DNA of 5,131 nucleotides, from positions 4,722 to 9,852 of the forward strand of contig DBPQ01000064.1 of assembly GCA_002304945.1 (NCBI GenBank), read 5' to 3'. The translations under genes were made by a program, and so were the position numbers. Under the pieces are notes generated by a model. The model had not been told where the DNA came from. It searched no databases and was given only the letters and a program-made list of their open reading frames with translations. Source of the stretch: Actinomycetales bacterium UBA1416 (GTDB taxonomy: Bacteria; Actinomycetota; Actinomycetes; Actinomycetales; Actinomycetaceae). Of this stretch, positions 1 to 5,131 are shown piece by piece; the first letter of the stretch is position 1, and every line of letters begins with the position of its first letter.

Positions 1-6
1 CCCCCG

Positions 7-1269
7 TCACTCGCACACCTCGAGGTCCGCGATCAGCCACGAGGCGCGCTCGACCGCCGTCACCTGCACGCAGTGGGGTTCCTGACGGCCGACGACCTCT
101 CGGGAGCCGTCCGGATCCAGGCGCTCGTGGGCCCGCTGGCGTGCCTCCACCCTCGCGACGAAGGAACGTCGGCCGGTGCTGACCGTCTCCACCGACAGCA
201 CGTCCGTGCCGTATTCCAGCAACTGGATGCCGTCGCGGGCGATCTCGTCGGCGAGTGCCTGATCGACCTCCGCGATCCGGGATCCCGGTTGGTAGACGGC
301 CGCCAGCGCCACGGCGTCCCCCGCCGCCAACGCCGAGTCCCGCTCACCGAGGAGGCCCACCACGACGTCGTGCACCGTCCCCGGATCGGGCACGTCGCGC
401 GGTGCGACCGCCCTGGAGGGCTCCGCGGCGGAGCCCAGCGCGTGCCCGGCGAACATGAGGAGCGAGAGGCCGCCGGCGACGGCCGCGGCCAGCACCTGCC
501 ACGGCCACCGTTCGGGCGGGCGCGGGGTGAGCACCGTGGGAGCGGCGGCCGACCGGATCTGAGCGCCGGCCAGAGCCGCCGCATCCGGCACCTCCAGGGG
601 AAGTGCCTCCCCCAGGAGGTGGGCCCAGGTGGCGAACTCCCGGGCCGTGGGACGCTCCGTGGGGTCCTCGGCGAGGGCCCCGCGGAGGTGGTCCGTCACC
701 TCGGCGTTCTCCCCGCTCGCCCACGCGAGGGTGCGGGCGAGCGACCAGACGTCGGACGCCGCCGTGGCCGGTCCGTGGTCCAGTTCCGGGGGGATGTAGC
801 CGGTGTGGCCGCGTTCGGCTCCCCCGTGCCCCACGATGTCGATGAGAACGGGCCGGCCTCCCGGGCCGATCACGACGTTCGCCGGGGACACGTCGCCATG
901 GACGAGGCCGCGGTGGTGCATGGCCGCGAGCGCGTCGGCGATCCCGTGCCAGACCGTTGCGATCTCCGCCGGCTCCAGCCATGTCCGCGCGTTCACCAGG
1001 GTGGCGAGCGACGGTCCCACGACGAGGTCCATGATCACCGCGACGTCGTGCTCGTTCATCTCGACCAGGGCGCGGATGGGCGGGAGATGGGGGTGGCGGA
1101 GTGCCCGCAACTCCTCGAATCTCTCCCGGTGTCCGGCCTTCGGGACGACGACGGCCGCGAAGGACGTGCCCTCCGCGTCACGCACCGCCAGGGCGGTTCC
1201 CCCGGCGCCGAACCCGATGGGACTCCCGACCTCGTAACCCGGGATGACACGACGTTCCATGCGCCGCAC
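7..1269 (-). CDS. Membrane-anchored Ser/Thr protein kinase-like protein (possible pseudokinase)
   Basis: A 420-residue protein with an N-terminal kinase-like domain (about residues 11-220), a linker, one transmembrane helix (about 256-278, starting near WPWQVLAAAVAGG) and a C-terminal part predicted outside the membrane. Visible kinase motifs are a glycine loop GFGAGG (19-24), HGDVSPAN (124-131, with catalytic-loop Asp126 and Asn131), a metal-site Asp144 in DIVG where DFG is usual, GYIPPE in place of the APE region (157-162), and SDVWSLA (172-178). Several key positions are off: HRD is HGD, DFG is DIV, the activation segment is very short, and the usual VAxK lysine is not in place (Lys44 is nearby but shifted). 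Activity is therefore doubtful. The outer part (279-420) has two cysteines (400, 419) and loosely resembles an NTF2/SnoaL-like fold; I cannot name it. The GTG start at 1269 is preferred because GGTGAG lies 9 nt upstream (1279-1284); an in-frame ATG at 1260 has no such site. Substrate and ligand are unknown. Confidence 0.85.
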   Translation of the reverse strand: MRRMERRVIPGYEVGSPIGFGAGGTALAVRDAEGTSFAAVVVPKAGHRERFEELRALRHPHLPPIRALVEMNEHDVAVIMDLVVGPSLATLVNARTWLEPAEIATVWHGIADALAAMHHRGLVHGDVSPANVVIGPGGRPVLIDIVGHGGAERGHTGYIPPELDHGPATAASDVWSLARTLAWASGENAEVTDHLRGALAEDPTERPTAREFATWAHLLGEALPLEVPDAAALAGAQIRSAAAPTVLTPRPPERWPWQVLAAAVAGGLSLLMFAGHALGSAAEPSRAVAPRDVPDPGTVHDVVVGLLGERDSALAAGDAVALAAVYQPGSRIAEVDQALADEIARDGIQLLEYGTDVLSVETVSTGRRSFVARVEARQRAHERLDPDGSREVVGRQEPHCVQVTAVERASWLIADLEVCE

Positions 1270-1356
1270 GCTACGCGCTCACCGCCCTGTTGCGCCGGGG
1301 CCATCCACAGGTTCCGCACCGTCTCCGGGAGTCGCACCACCGGATAGAATTCCCCC
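1270..1356. promoter_or_regulatory. Divergent intergenic region between kinase-like gene and DUF4191 gene
   Basis: These 87 bp separate the two divergent genes and must hold both promoters. The rightward -10 (1345-1350) and the leftward Shine-Dalgarno GGTGAG (1279-1284, minus strand) can be recognised. No convincing -35 hexamer was found for either direction, and no clear operator palindrome. Confidence 0.55.
1345..1350 (+). promoter_or_regulatory. -10 box of a likely leaderless promoter for the DUF4191 gene
   Basis: TAGAAT matches the actinobacterial TANNNT -10 consensus. It ends 7 nt before the A of the ATG at 1357, so a start site at the usual distance falls on or next to the start codon. 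The bases between are TCCCCC and no Shine-Dalgarno sequence precedes the ATG, which agrees with a leaderless mRNA. No good -35 element is visible around 1320-1328. Confidence 0.6.
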
Positions 1357-2049
1357 ATGTCGAAATCCTCCGCCCCGAAGAAGCGCCGCTGGTACCACAA
1401 CCTGCTCGACGCGTACCGGCTGACCGCTGCTGCGGAACCCTGGGTCGGATGGGCCATGCTCGGCGCGTTCCTCGGCTCCATCGGGGTCGGCGTGGCCATC
1501 GGGCTTGCCACTGGGCACCCCGTCTACGCCGGATTCCTCGGCGCGGGCGCCGGTCTGACCTTCGCCATGCTCATCCTGTCCTGGAGGGTGCGGGTGGTGT
1601 CCTACGCACAGATCGAGGGACACCCCGGAGCGGCGATCGCCGTGCTCGACCAGATAAAACGCGGCTGGAACATCGAACAGGAGCCGGTCGCGATCAATCC
1701 CCGGACACAGGACATGGTCTTCCGGATGGTGGGCCGCCCCGGCATCGTGCTGATCTCGGAGGGACCGGCCACCCGCGTGGGGCGCCTCCTGAAGGACGAG
1801 GAACGGCGGGTCACCCGCGTGGTGCCGAACGTGCCCGTCCACCTGCTGCAGACGGGCCGCGACGAGGGGCAGATCCCCCTCACCAAGCTGCAGTCGAAGG
1901 TGCGCAGGCTGCCCCGGAAGCTCACCCCGGCCGAGGTCCTGACTGTGTCGAACCGGCTGCGGTCCCTCAGTACCAACAAGCTCCCCATCCCGAAGGGGAT
2001 CGACCCGCTGCGGGCCCGCCCCAACCGGAAGGCCGCACGAGGCCGGTGA
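1357..2049 (+). CDS. DUF4191 domain-containing membrane protein
   Basis: A 230-residue protein of the actinobacterial DUF4191 family, recognised from its layout and from the downstream glnA. It has a basic N-terminus (SKSSAPKKRRWYHNLLDAY), two transmembrane helices (about 29-50 and 56-76, joined by a short ATGHPVYAG turn), then a soluble domain of about 150 residues (INPRTQDMVFRMVGRPGIVLISEG near 113-136). The C-terminal tail is strongly basic (RARPNRKAARGR). The short helix hairpin suggests both ends lie in the cytoplasm. The biochemical function is unknown. In mycobacteria the homologue (Rv2219, from memory) lies between lipA and glnA1, so a link to lipoate metabolism or nitrogen assimilation has only genomic support. 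The ATG at 1357 is chosen because translation begins with a typical basic N-terminus and the -10 box fits a leaderless start. The stop is 122 bp before glnA, which has its own promoter signals. Confidence 0.88.
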   Translation: MSKSSAPKKRRWYHNLLDAYRLTAAAEPWVGWAMLGAFLGSIGVGVAIGLATGHPVYAGFLGAGAGLTFAMLILSWRVRVVSYAQIEGHPGAAIAVLDQIKRGWNIEQEPVAINPRTQDMVFRMVGRPGIVLISEGPATRVGRLLKDEERRVTRVVPNVPVHLLQTGRDEGQIPLTKLQSKVRRLPRKLTPAEVLTVSNRLRSLSTNKLPIPKGIDPLRARPNRKAARGR

Positions 2050-2050
2050 C

Positions 2051-2064
2051 GTGGCGGGAGCCAC
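2051..2064 (+). terminator. Small hairpin after the DUF4191 gene (weak terminator candidate)
   Basis: GTGGC (2051-2055) pairs with GCCAC (2060-2064) around a GGGA loop, starting 2 nt after the DUF4191 stop. The stem is only 5 bp and no T tract follows. It could be a weak T-less terminator of the sort proposed in high-GC bacteria, or chance. Confidence 0.25.
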
Positions 2065-2081
2065 ACTGCTCCGCCCGGCGC

Positions 2082-2119
2082 GTAACATTCCCGACATGTT
2101 CGGGTGACACCCGCGAAAT
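2082..2119 (+). promoter_or_regulatory. GlnR-type operator upstream of glnA
   Basis: Four half-sites occur in exact register: GTAAC (2082-2086), GACAT (2093-2097), GTGAC (2104-2108) and GAAAT (2115-2119), each pair separated by 6 bp. This matches the published actinobacterial GlnR box pattern gTnAc-n6-GaAAc-n6-GTnAC-n6-GAAAc; the second half-site is the most divergent. GlnR is an OmpR-like response regulator that controls glnA and ammonium uptake according to nitrogen supply. The third half-site with the next base (GTGACA, 2104-2109) also resembles a -35 hexamer, so the operator overlaps the probable RNA polymerase site. Confidence 0.78.
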
Positions 2120-2129
2120 TGCGCTCCTC

Positions 2130-2135
2130 TAGCGT
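2130..2135 (+). promoter_or_regulatory. Candidate -10 box of the glnA promoter
   Basis: TAGCGT fits TANNNT and would put the transcript start near 2142, giving a leader of about 30 nt. If GTGACA (2104-2109) is the -35, the spacing is 20 bp, longer than usual, which would suit a promoter that depends on an activator such as GlnR. Other alignments, for example TCTAGC at 2128-2133, are possible. Confidence 0.45.
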
Positions 2136-2159
2136 GAAGACGTTCCCACCGAGAGCCCT

Positions 2160-2165
2160 AAGGAG
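2160..2165 (+). promoter_or_regulatory. Shine-Dalgarno sequence of glnA
   Basis: AAGGAG lies 6 nt before the ATG at 2172, a near-ideal ribosome binding site that fixes the glnA start. It contrasts with the gene upstream, which has none. Confidence 0.85.
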
Positions 2166-2171
2166 CTGCGG

Positions 2172-3596
2172 ATGTTTTCAAATGCCGAGGAGGCCATCGC
2201 CTACACGCGGCAGGAGGGCGTCAAGTTCATCGACGTCCGGTTCTGCGACCTGCCCGGGGTGATGCAGCACTTCAACATACCTGTCGAGGCGTTCACCGAC
2301 GAGGTCTTCACCGAGGGCCTGATGTTCGACGGCTCGTCCATCCGTGGATTCCAGGCAATCCACGAGTCGGACATGAAGCTCGTCCCCGACGTGTCCACCG
2401 CCTACGTCGACCCGTTCCGTTCGGCGAAGACCCTGATCGTCAACTTCTCCATCGTGGACCCGTTCACCGGCGACATCTACTCGCGTGACCCGCGCAACAT
2501 CGCGGCCAAGGCCGAGGCGTACCTGCGGTCCACCGGGATCGCCGACACCGCGTACTTCGGGGCCGAGGCGGAGTTCTACGTGTTCGACGACGTCCGTTTC
2601 TCCACCTCCGCGCAGTCCAGCTTCTACCACCTCGACTCCAAGGAGGCCGCGTGGAACACCGGCCGTGTCGAGGAGGGCGGCAACCTGGGCTACAAGACGA
2701 GGTTCAAGGGCGGTTACTTCCCCGTCTCCCCGTCCGACCAGATGGCGGACCTCCGGGACGAGATGGTGACGGTAATGCAGCAGGTGGGCCTCGCCGTCGA
2801 GCGGGCGCACCACGAGGTCGGCACCGCCGGCCAGATGGAGATCAACTACCGGTTCAACACGCTGGTCCACGCCGCCGACGACCTGATGAAGTTCAAGTAC
2901 GTCATCAAGAACGTCGCCTGGGGTGCCGGCAAGTCCGCCACCTTCATGCCGAAGCCGCTCTTCGGTGACAACGGTTCGGGCATGCACACCCACATGTCGC
3001 TCTGGAAGGACGGCAACCCGCTGTTCGCGGACGAGCGTGGCTACGGCGGCCTGTCCGACCTGGCGCGCTGGTACATCGGTGGCCTGCTGGCCCACGCCCC
3101 CTCGCTCCTCGCCTTCACGAACCCGTCCGTCAACTCCTACCACCGCCTCGTGCCCGGGTTCGAGGCTCCGGTCAACCTGGTGTACTCGGCCCGCAACCGG
3201 TCGGCGTGCATCCGCATCCCGGTGACCGGGACCTCACCGAAGGCCAAGCGCATGGAGTTCCGGGTGCCCGACCCGTCGTCGAACCCCTACCTCGCCTTCT
3301 CGGCGATGCTGATGGCAGGGCTCGACGGAATCAAGAACCGCATCGAGCCGGCGGACCCGATCGACAAGGACCTCTACGAGCTCCCGCCCGAGGAGCACGC
3401 GCTCATCAGCCAGGTTCCCGACTCGCTCCCGAAGGTTCTCGACGAGCTCGAGGCGGACCACGACTACCTGACCGAGGGCGACGTCTTCACGCCCGACCTC
3501 ATCGAGACGTGGATCGACTACAAGCGGGCGAATGAGATCGACCCCCTGCGGCTGCGTCCGCACCCGCACGAGTTCGAGCTGTATTACGACCTGTAG
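2172..3596 (+). CDS. glnA: Glutamine synthetase, type I (GSI-beta)
   Basis: A 474-residue protein, the normal length for bacterial class I glutamine synthetase, which makes glutamine from glutamate, ammonia and ATP as a cytoplasmic dodecamer. Visible signatures: FDGSSIRGF (52-60, with Asp53, the counterpart of E. coli Asp50), metal- and glutamate-site acids in GAEAEFYVF (130-138) and HHEVGTAGQMEI (213-224), the ATP-site signature KPLFGDNGSGMHTHMS (261-276), the NRSACIRIP arginine region (342-350) and MEFRVPDPSSNPYL (361-374). Tyr402 in DLYELP matches the tyrosine adenylylated by GlnE in the beta subclass, so post-translational control is expected besides GlnR control. The C-terminus RPHPHEFELYYDL is intact and typical of actinobacterial GlnA1. 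It has its own promoter and ribosome site. Only 3 bp separate its stop from the stop of the convergent integrase gene, so no room remains for a private terminator. Of 21 tyrosine codons, only Tyr471, near the end, is TAT. Confidence 0.98.
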   Translation: MFSNAEEAIAYTRQEGVKFIDVRFCDLPGVMQHFNIPVEAFTDEVFTEGLMFDGSSIRGFQAIHESDMKLVPDVSTAYVDPFRSAKTLIVNFSIVDPFTGDIYSRDPRNIAAKAEAYLRSTGIADTAYFGAEAEFYVFDDVRFSTSAQSSFYHLDSKEAAWNTGRVEEGGNLGYKTRFKGGYFPVSPSDQMADLRDEMVTVMQQVGLAVERAHHEVGTAGQMEINYRFNTLVHAADDLMKFKYVIKNVAWGAGKSATFMPKPLFGDNGSGMHTHMSLWKDGNPLFADERGYGGLSDLARWYIGGLLAHAPSLLAFTNPSVNSYHRLVPGFEAPVNLVYSARNRSACIRIPVTGTSPKAKRMEFRVPDPSSNPYLAFSAMLMAGLDGIKNRIEPADPIDKDLYELPPEEHALISQVPDSLPKVLDELEADHDYLTEGDVFTPDLIETWIDYKRANEIDPLRLRPHPHEFELYYDL

Positions 3597-3629
3597 GCAT
3601 CATCGCAGGTCACCGGCCTGAGCCTGACC
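3594..3629. other. Candidate chromosome/element junction (attachment-site region) at the glnA 3' end
   Basis: A core gene and an integrase gene meet here with 3 bp (3597-3599) between their stop codons. Integrases of prophages and integrative elements usually lie beside their own attachment site, and here the int 3' end points at glnA. The crossover core could therefore lie in the last codons of glnA and the first bases beyond. No tRNA gene is present. The second copy of the core would be at the far end of the element, outside the window, so the limits given are only approximate. Confidence 0.35.
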
Positions 3630-4787
3630 CGTAATCCGCTGACAATCCGTCCGGGACGCCAGAACGCTTGCCATGGCCTCCCGGGCGGATTCGTCTGCAT
3701 CCGGGAAGAGGTGGCCGTAGGTGTTCAGCGTTACCGAGGCGGACTGGTGGCGCAGGCACTTCTGCACCACCTTGACCGAGAGTCCGGCGTCGATCAGGTG
3801 ACTGGCGTAGAAGTGGCGCAGATCGTGATAACGGAAGCCCTCCGGCAGCCCCTTGACCGAGGTGCGCACCCGCCGCACCGCCCGCTCGATCGCCCACGGT
3901 GATGACGGCCGCCCCAGTTCATCGGTCACGACGTGCGTGGCCTTGTCGCCCGCGAGGTCCCTGGCCACCTCCACGGCGGCAGAGAGCATGAGGGCGAGGT
4001 TCCGCGGGATCGGGATCGATGCCCTCGAGGACTCGGTCTTCAGCGGGGCGTCCTTGTACTGGACCACCGGGTTGACGAACCCGCGCATGAAGTCAACGTC
4101 CGCGACCCGCAACCCGGCCGCCTCCGAGACGCGCAGCCCGGCGAACGCCCCGAGCAGGATGGCCGGAGCGAGGTGCGCTGGCATCGCGTCATACAGCGCC
4201 CAGACGTGCTCGACGGTGGCCACGTAGGGCCGCTGGGTGCCCACCTTCGGCGAGTTCTTCCTGTTGCACGGATTACGCGGGATCACGCCGTCATTGACCG
4301 CGTCCCCCATGACCTGCGCGAACCGCCGGTACACCGCGTAGACGTAGGAGTCTGAGTAGCCCTTGGCCCGCAGCGCCGCGGTCCAGGTCTTGACGTGGGA
4401 GGGGCGGACCCCGGACATCGGGATCGACCCAAACTCAGCCTCGATCAGCTTGAGGTGCGTCTTGGCCTCGCGGACCGTCGAGGCCCTGTTGACTTCGTAG
4501 CCCTTGATCCAGGTGGCGCACCACGTGGAGACTGTCATCCGCGCGGACTTGGGATCGACGTAGTCCCCGCGCACCATCGACGCGGTCACCTTGTTGATCC
4601 ACGCCTGGGCGTCGGTCTTCCGCTTGAAGTGGCGGGTGTGCTCTCGGCCGGCGTCGTCGGTGTACCTGGCGCGCCACACCTCCCCCACGACCTCGGTCAC
4701 GCCCTTGCCGGTCTCAGGGTTGATCACCCTGTTACCGTCCGCGTCCTTGACGTAGCGGCGCTGCTGGTGCTTCTGGATACTAGCCAT
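3600..4787 (-). CDS. int: Site-specific tyrosine recombinase (phage/ICE-type integrase)
   Basis: A 395-residue integrase in three parts. The N-terminal AP2-like arm-binding domain spans about residues 36-66 (VWRARYTDDAGREHTRHF, then KTDAQAWI). The SAM-like core-binding domain spans about 84-175 (MTVSTWCATWIKGY onward). The catalytic domain spans about 190-380. All catalytic residues are visible: Arg219 in AGLRVSEAAGL, Lys250 in LKTESSRASIPI, His321 and Arg324 in HDLRHFYASHL, His347 in LRHQSASVTL, and the nucleophile Tyr357 in NTYGHL. It should cut and rejoin DNA at att sites through a covalent phosphotyrosine. A stretch at about 14-35 (DADGNRVINPETGKGVTEVVG) separates the start from the AP2-like fold and looks longer than usual. 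The ATG at 4787 is chosen because MASIQKHQQ is a typical integrase start and AAAGG lies 9 nt upstream; the open frame upstream to 4880 overlaps the regulator gene. The first 8 bp overlap that gene, suggesting translational coupling. No separate excisionase gene is seen in the window. Confidence 0.95.
   Translation of the reverse strand: MASIQKHQQRRYVKDADGNRVINPETGKGVTEVVGEVWRARYTDDAGREHTRHFKRKTDAQAWINKVTASMVRGDYVDPKSARMTVSTWCATWIKGYEVNRASTVREAKTHLKLIEAEFGSIPMSGVRPSHVKTWTAALRAKGYSDSYVYAVYRRFAQVMGDAVNDGVIPRNPCNRKNSPKVGTQRPYVATVEHVWALYDAMPAHLAPAILLGAFAGLRVSEAAGLRVADVDFMRGFVNPVVQYKDAPLKTESSRASIPIPRNLALMLSAAVEVARDLAGDKATHVVTDELGRPSSPWAIERAVRRVRTSVKGLPEGFRYHDLRHFYASHLIDAGLSVKVVQKCLRHQSASVTLNTYGHLFPDADESAREAMASVLASRTDCQRITGQAQAGDLR
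3608..3629. repeat. Bulged inverted repeat in the int 3' end, just past glnA
   Basis: GGTCA (3608-3612) pairs with TGACC (3625-3629), and inside it GGC (3615-3617) pairs with GCC (3622-3624) around a CTGA loop, leaving a two-base CC bulge. It begins 11 nt after the glnA stop and lies within the last codons of int. It might slow transcription in either direction or serve as a recombinase or accessory-protein site. No T tract follows on either side, so terminator function is uncertain. Confidence 0.3.
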
Positions 4788-5131
4788 CGCTCTCGGCCTT
4801 TGCCTTGTGGTACGCAGCGATGCCCTCGTCCCACTCGTCCTTGGCGCGCCCGGCAGCACGTAGCGGCGCATCGGGACCAAGCTCCCTCAGCCACGACTCG
4901 ACGTCCGCGCGGAAGTTCGGGGCGATCTCGCGATTGAGCAACGAACCGATGCTGTACCTCATGTCCAAGAACCGGAGGGTGTACGTCACGATTCGATGGA
5001 GGTCGGTCTCGGCCTGCTTCATGTCCCGGAGCGCCTGACGCTCATCCTCGGGCGTAACCATTCTGGCGATGTACGTCCCGAGGGCCTCCGCGATCACCAT
5101 GGCCTCGTTCAGCCGGATCGATCGCTGACCC
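4780..5131 (-). CDS. C-terminal part of a probable XRE-family regulator, 5' end outside the window
   Basis: The reading frame is open from the right edge to the TAG at 4780-4782, giving 116 complete visible codons. An ATG occurs in frame at 5100, but the ten codons before it read GQRSIRLNEA with no stop, and GAGG only 2 nt before that ATG is a poor ribosome site, so the gene probably begins beyond the window. GQRSIRLNEAMVIAEALG strongly resembles the last part of a Cro/C1 (XRE) helix-turn-helix domain, where a ...ERGxR turn leads into a final helix ending in IAEALG. The rest (MVTPEDERQALRDMKQAETDLHRIV onward) is charged and helix-rich, with no motif I recognise and no membrane segment. It overlaps int by 8 bp in the same direction, so the two are probably one operon. 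A role in controlling int or element maintenance is inferred from position. An unrelated small helical protein remains possible. Confidence 0.65.
   Translation of the reverse strand, partial: GQRSIRLNEAMVIAEALGTYIARMVTPEDERQALRDMKQAETDLHRIVTYTLRFLDMRYSIGSLLNREIAPNFRADVESWLRELGPDAPLRAAGRAKDEWDEGIAAYHKAKAESDG

Noticed and set aside
73..1347. Long plus-strand open frame opposite the kinase-like gene
   Set aside because: Its translation is low-complexity Arg/Gly/His-rich with no recognisable motif, a usual effect of high-GC DNA opposite a real gene.
1279..2097. Minus-strand open frame opposite the DUF4191 gene
   Set aside because: No family features, compositionally skewed, and it would cover both the divergent promoter region and the glnA operator.
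2090..2104. LexA (SOS) box in the glnA upstream region
   Set aside because: The arms resemble CGAAC-n4-GTTCG, but one base is missing at the centre so the spacing is wrong, and no SOS gene is nearby.
2178..3143. Minus-strand open frame opposite glnA
   Set aside because: It mirrors the strongly conserved glnA codons and has Val/Arg/Glu/His-rich composition typical of antisense frames.
3597..3660. tRNA gene at the integration junction
   Set aside because: No cloverleaf-like stems or conserved TTCRANNC-type T-loop sequence were found; the region is coding sequence of int and glnA.
4788..4880. Upstream extension of the integrase by 31 residues (start at 4880)
   Set aside because: The extension (MVPMRRYVLPGAPRT...) is rich in Arg and Pro, like out-of-frame GC-rich DNA, and overlaps the regulator gene, while MASIQ at 4787 has a ribosome site and looks like a normal integrase start.
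4780..5100. Complete 106-residue protein starting at the ATG at 5100
   Set aside because: The frame continues without a stop to the window edge, the codons before the ATG look coding and match an HTH end, and the ribosome site for this ATG is poorly spaced.
1..5131. CRISPR array, insertion sequence or long direct repeats
   Set aside because: No regularly spaced repeats, transposase motifs or terminal inverted repeats were seen on reading either strand.

Overview
The window is GC-rich, with high-GC codon choice, and reads as chromosomal DNA of an actinobacterium (Actinomycetota). The evidence is a DUF4191 membrane protein directly upstream of a class I-beta glutamine synthetase, a GlnR-type nitrogen operator in front of glnA, a leaderless promoter, and a membrane-anchored Ser/Thr kinase-like protein. 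In mycobacteria I recall the order lipB-lipA-DUF4191-RDD-glnA1. Here the DUF4191-glnA pair is kept, but no RDD gene lies between them and a kinase-like gene faces away upstream. Propionibacteriales would fit, but genus and family cannot be fixed from the sequence.

Layout, left to right. (1) 7-1269, minus: a divergent kinase-like protein with one transmembrane helix and an extracytoplasmic domain. (2) 1270-1356: an 87-bp divergent intergenic region. It holds a -10 box placed so that the rightward transcript should begin at the ATG of the next gene. (3) 1357-2049, plus: DUF4191 membrane protein. (4) 2050-2171: glnA control region with a small hairpin, a four-half-site GlnR-like operator, a -10 candidate and a strong Shine-Dalgarno. 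(5) 2172-3596, plus: glnA, full length, all signatures and the adenylylation tyrosine present. (6) 3600-4787, minus: complete tyrosine recombinase, converging on glnA with only 3 bp between the stop codons. (7) 4780-5131, minus: the C-terminal part of a regulator, overlapping the integrase start by 8 bp and running off the right edge. Its first visible residues look like the last helix of an XRE-type helix-turn-helix.

The left 3.6 kb is ordinary core genome tied to nitrogen assimilation. The right 1.5 kb looks like one end of an integrated mobile element (prophage or integrative element), with a regulator-int operon reading toward glnA. The clearest points for follow-up are the glnA/int junction as a possible attachment site, the GlnR operator, the off-edge XRE regulator, the leaderless DUF4191 start and the degenerate kinase active site. 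I do not see a clearly new biological system inside the window; if one exists it would more likely be cargo of the element beyond position 5131.
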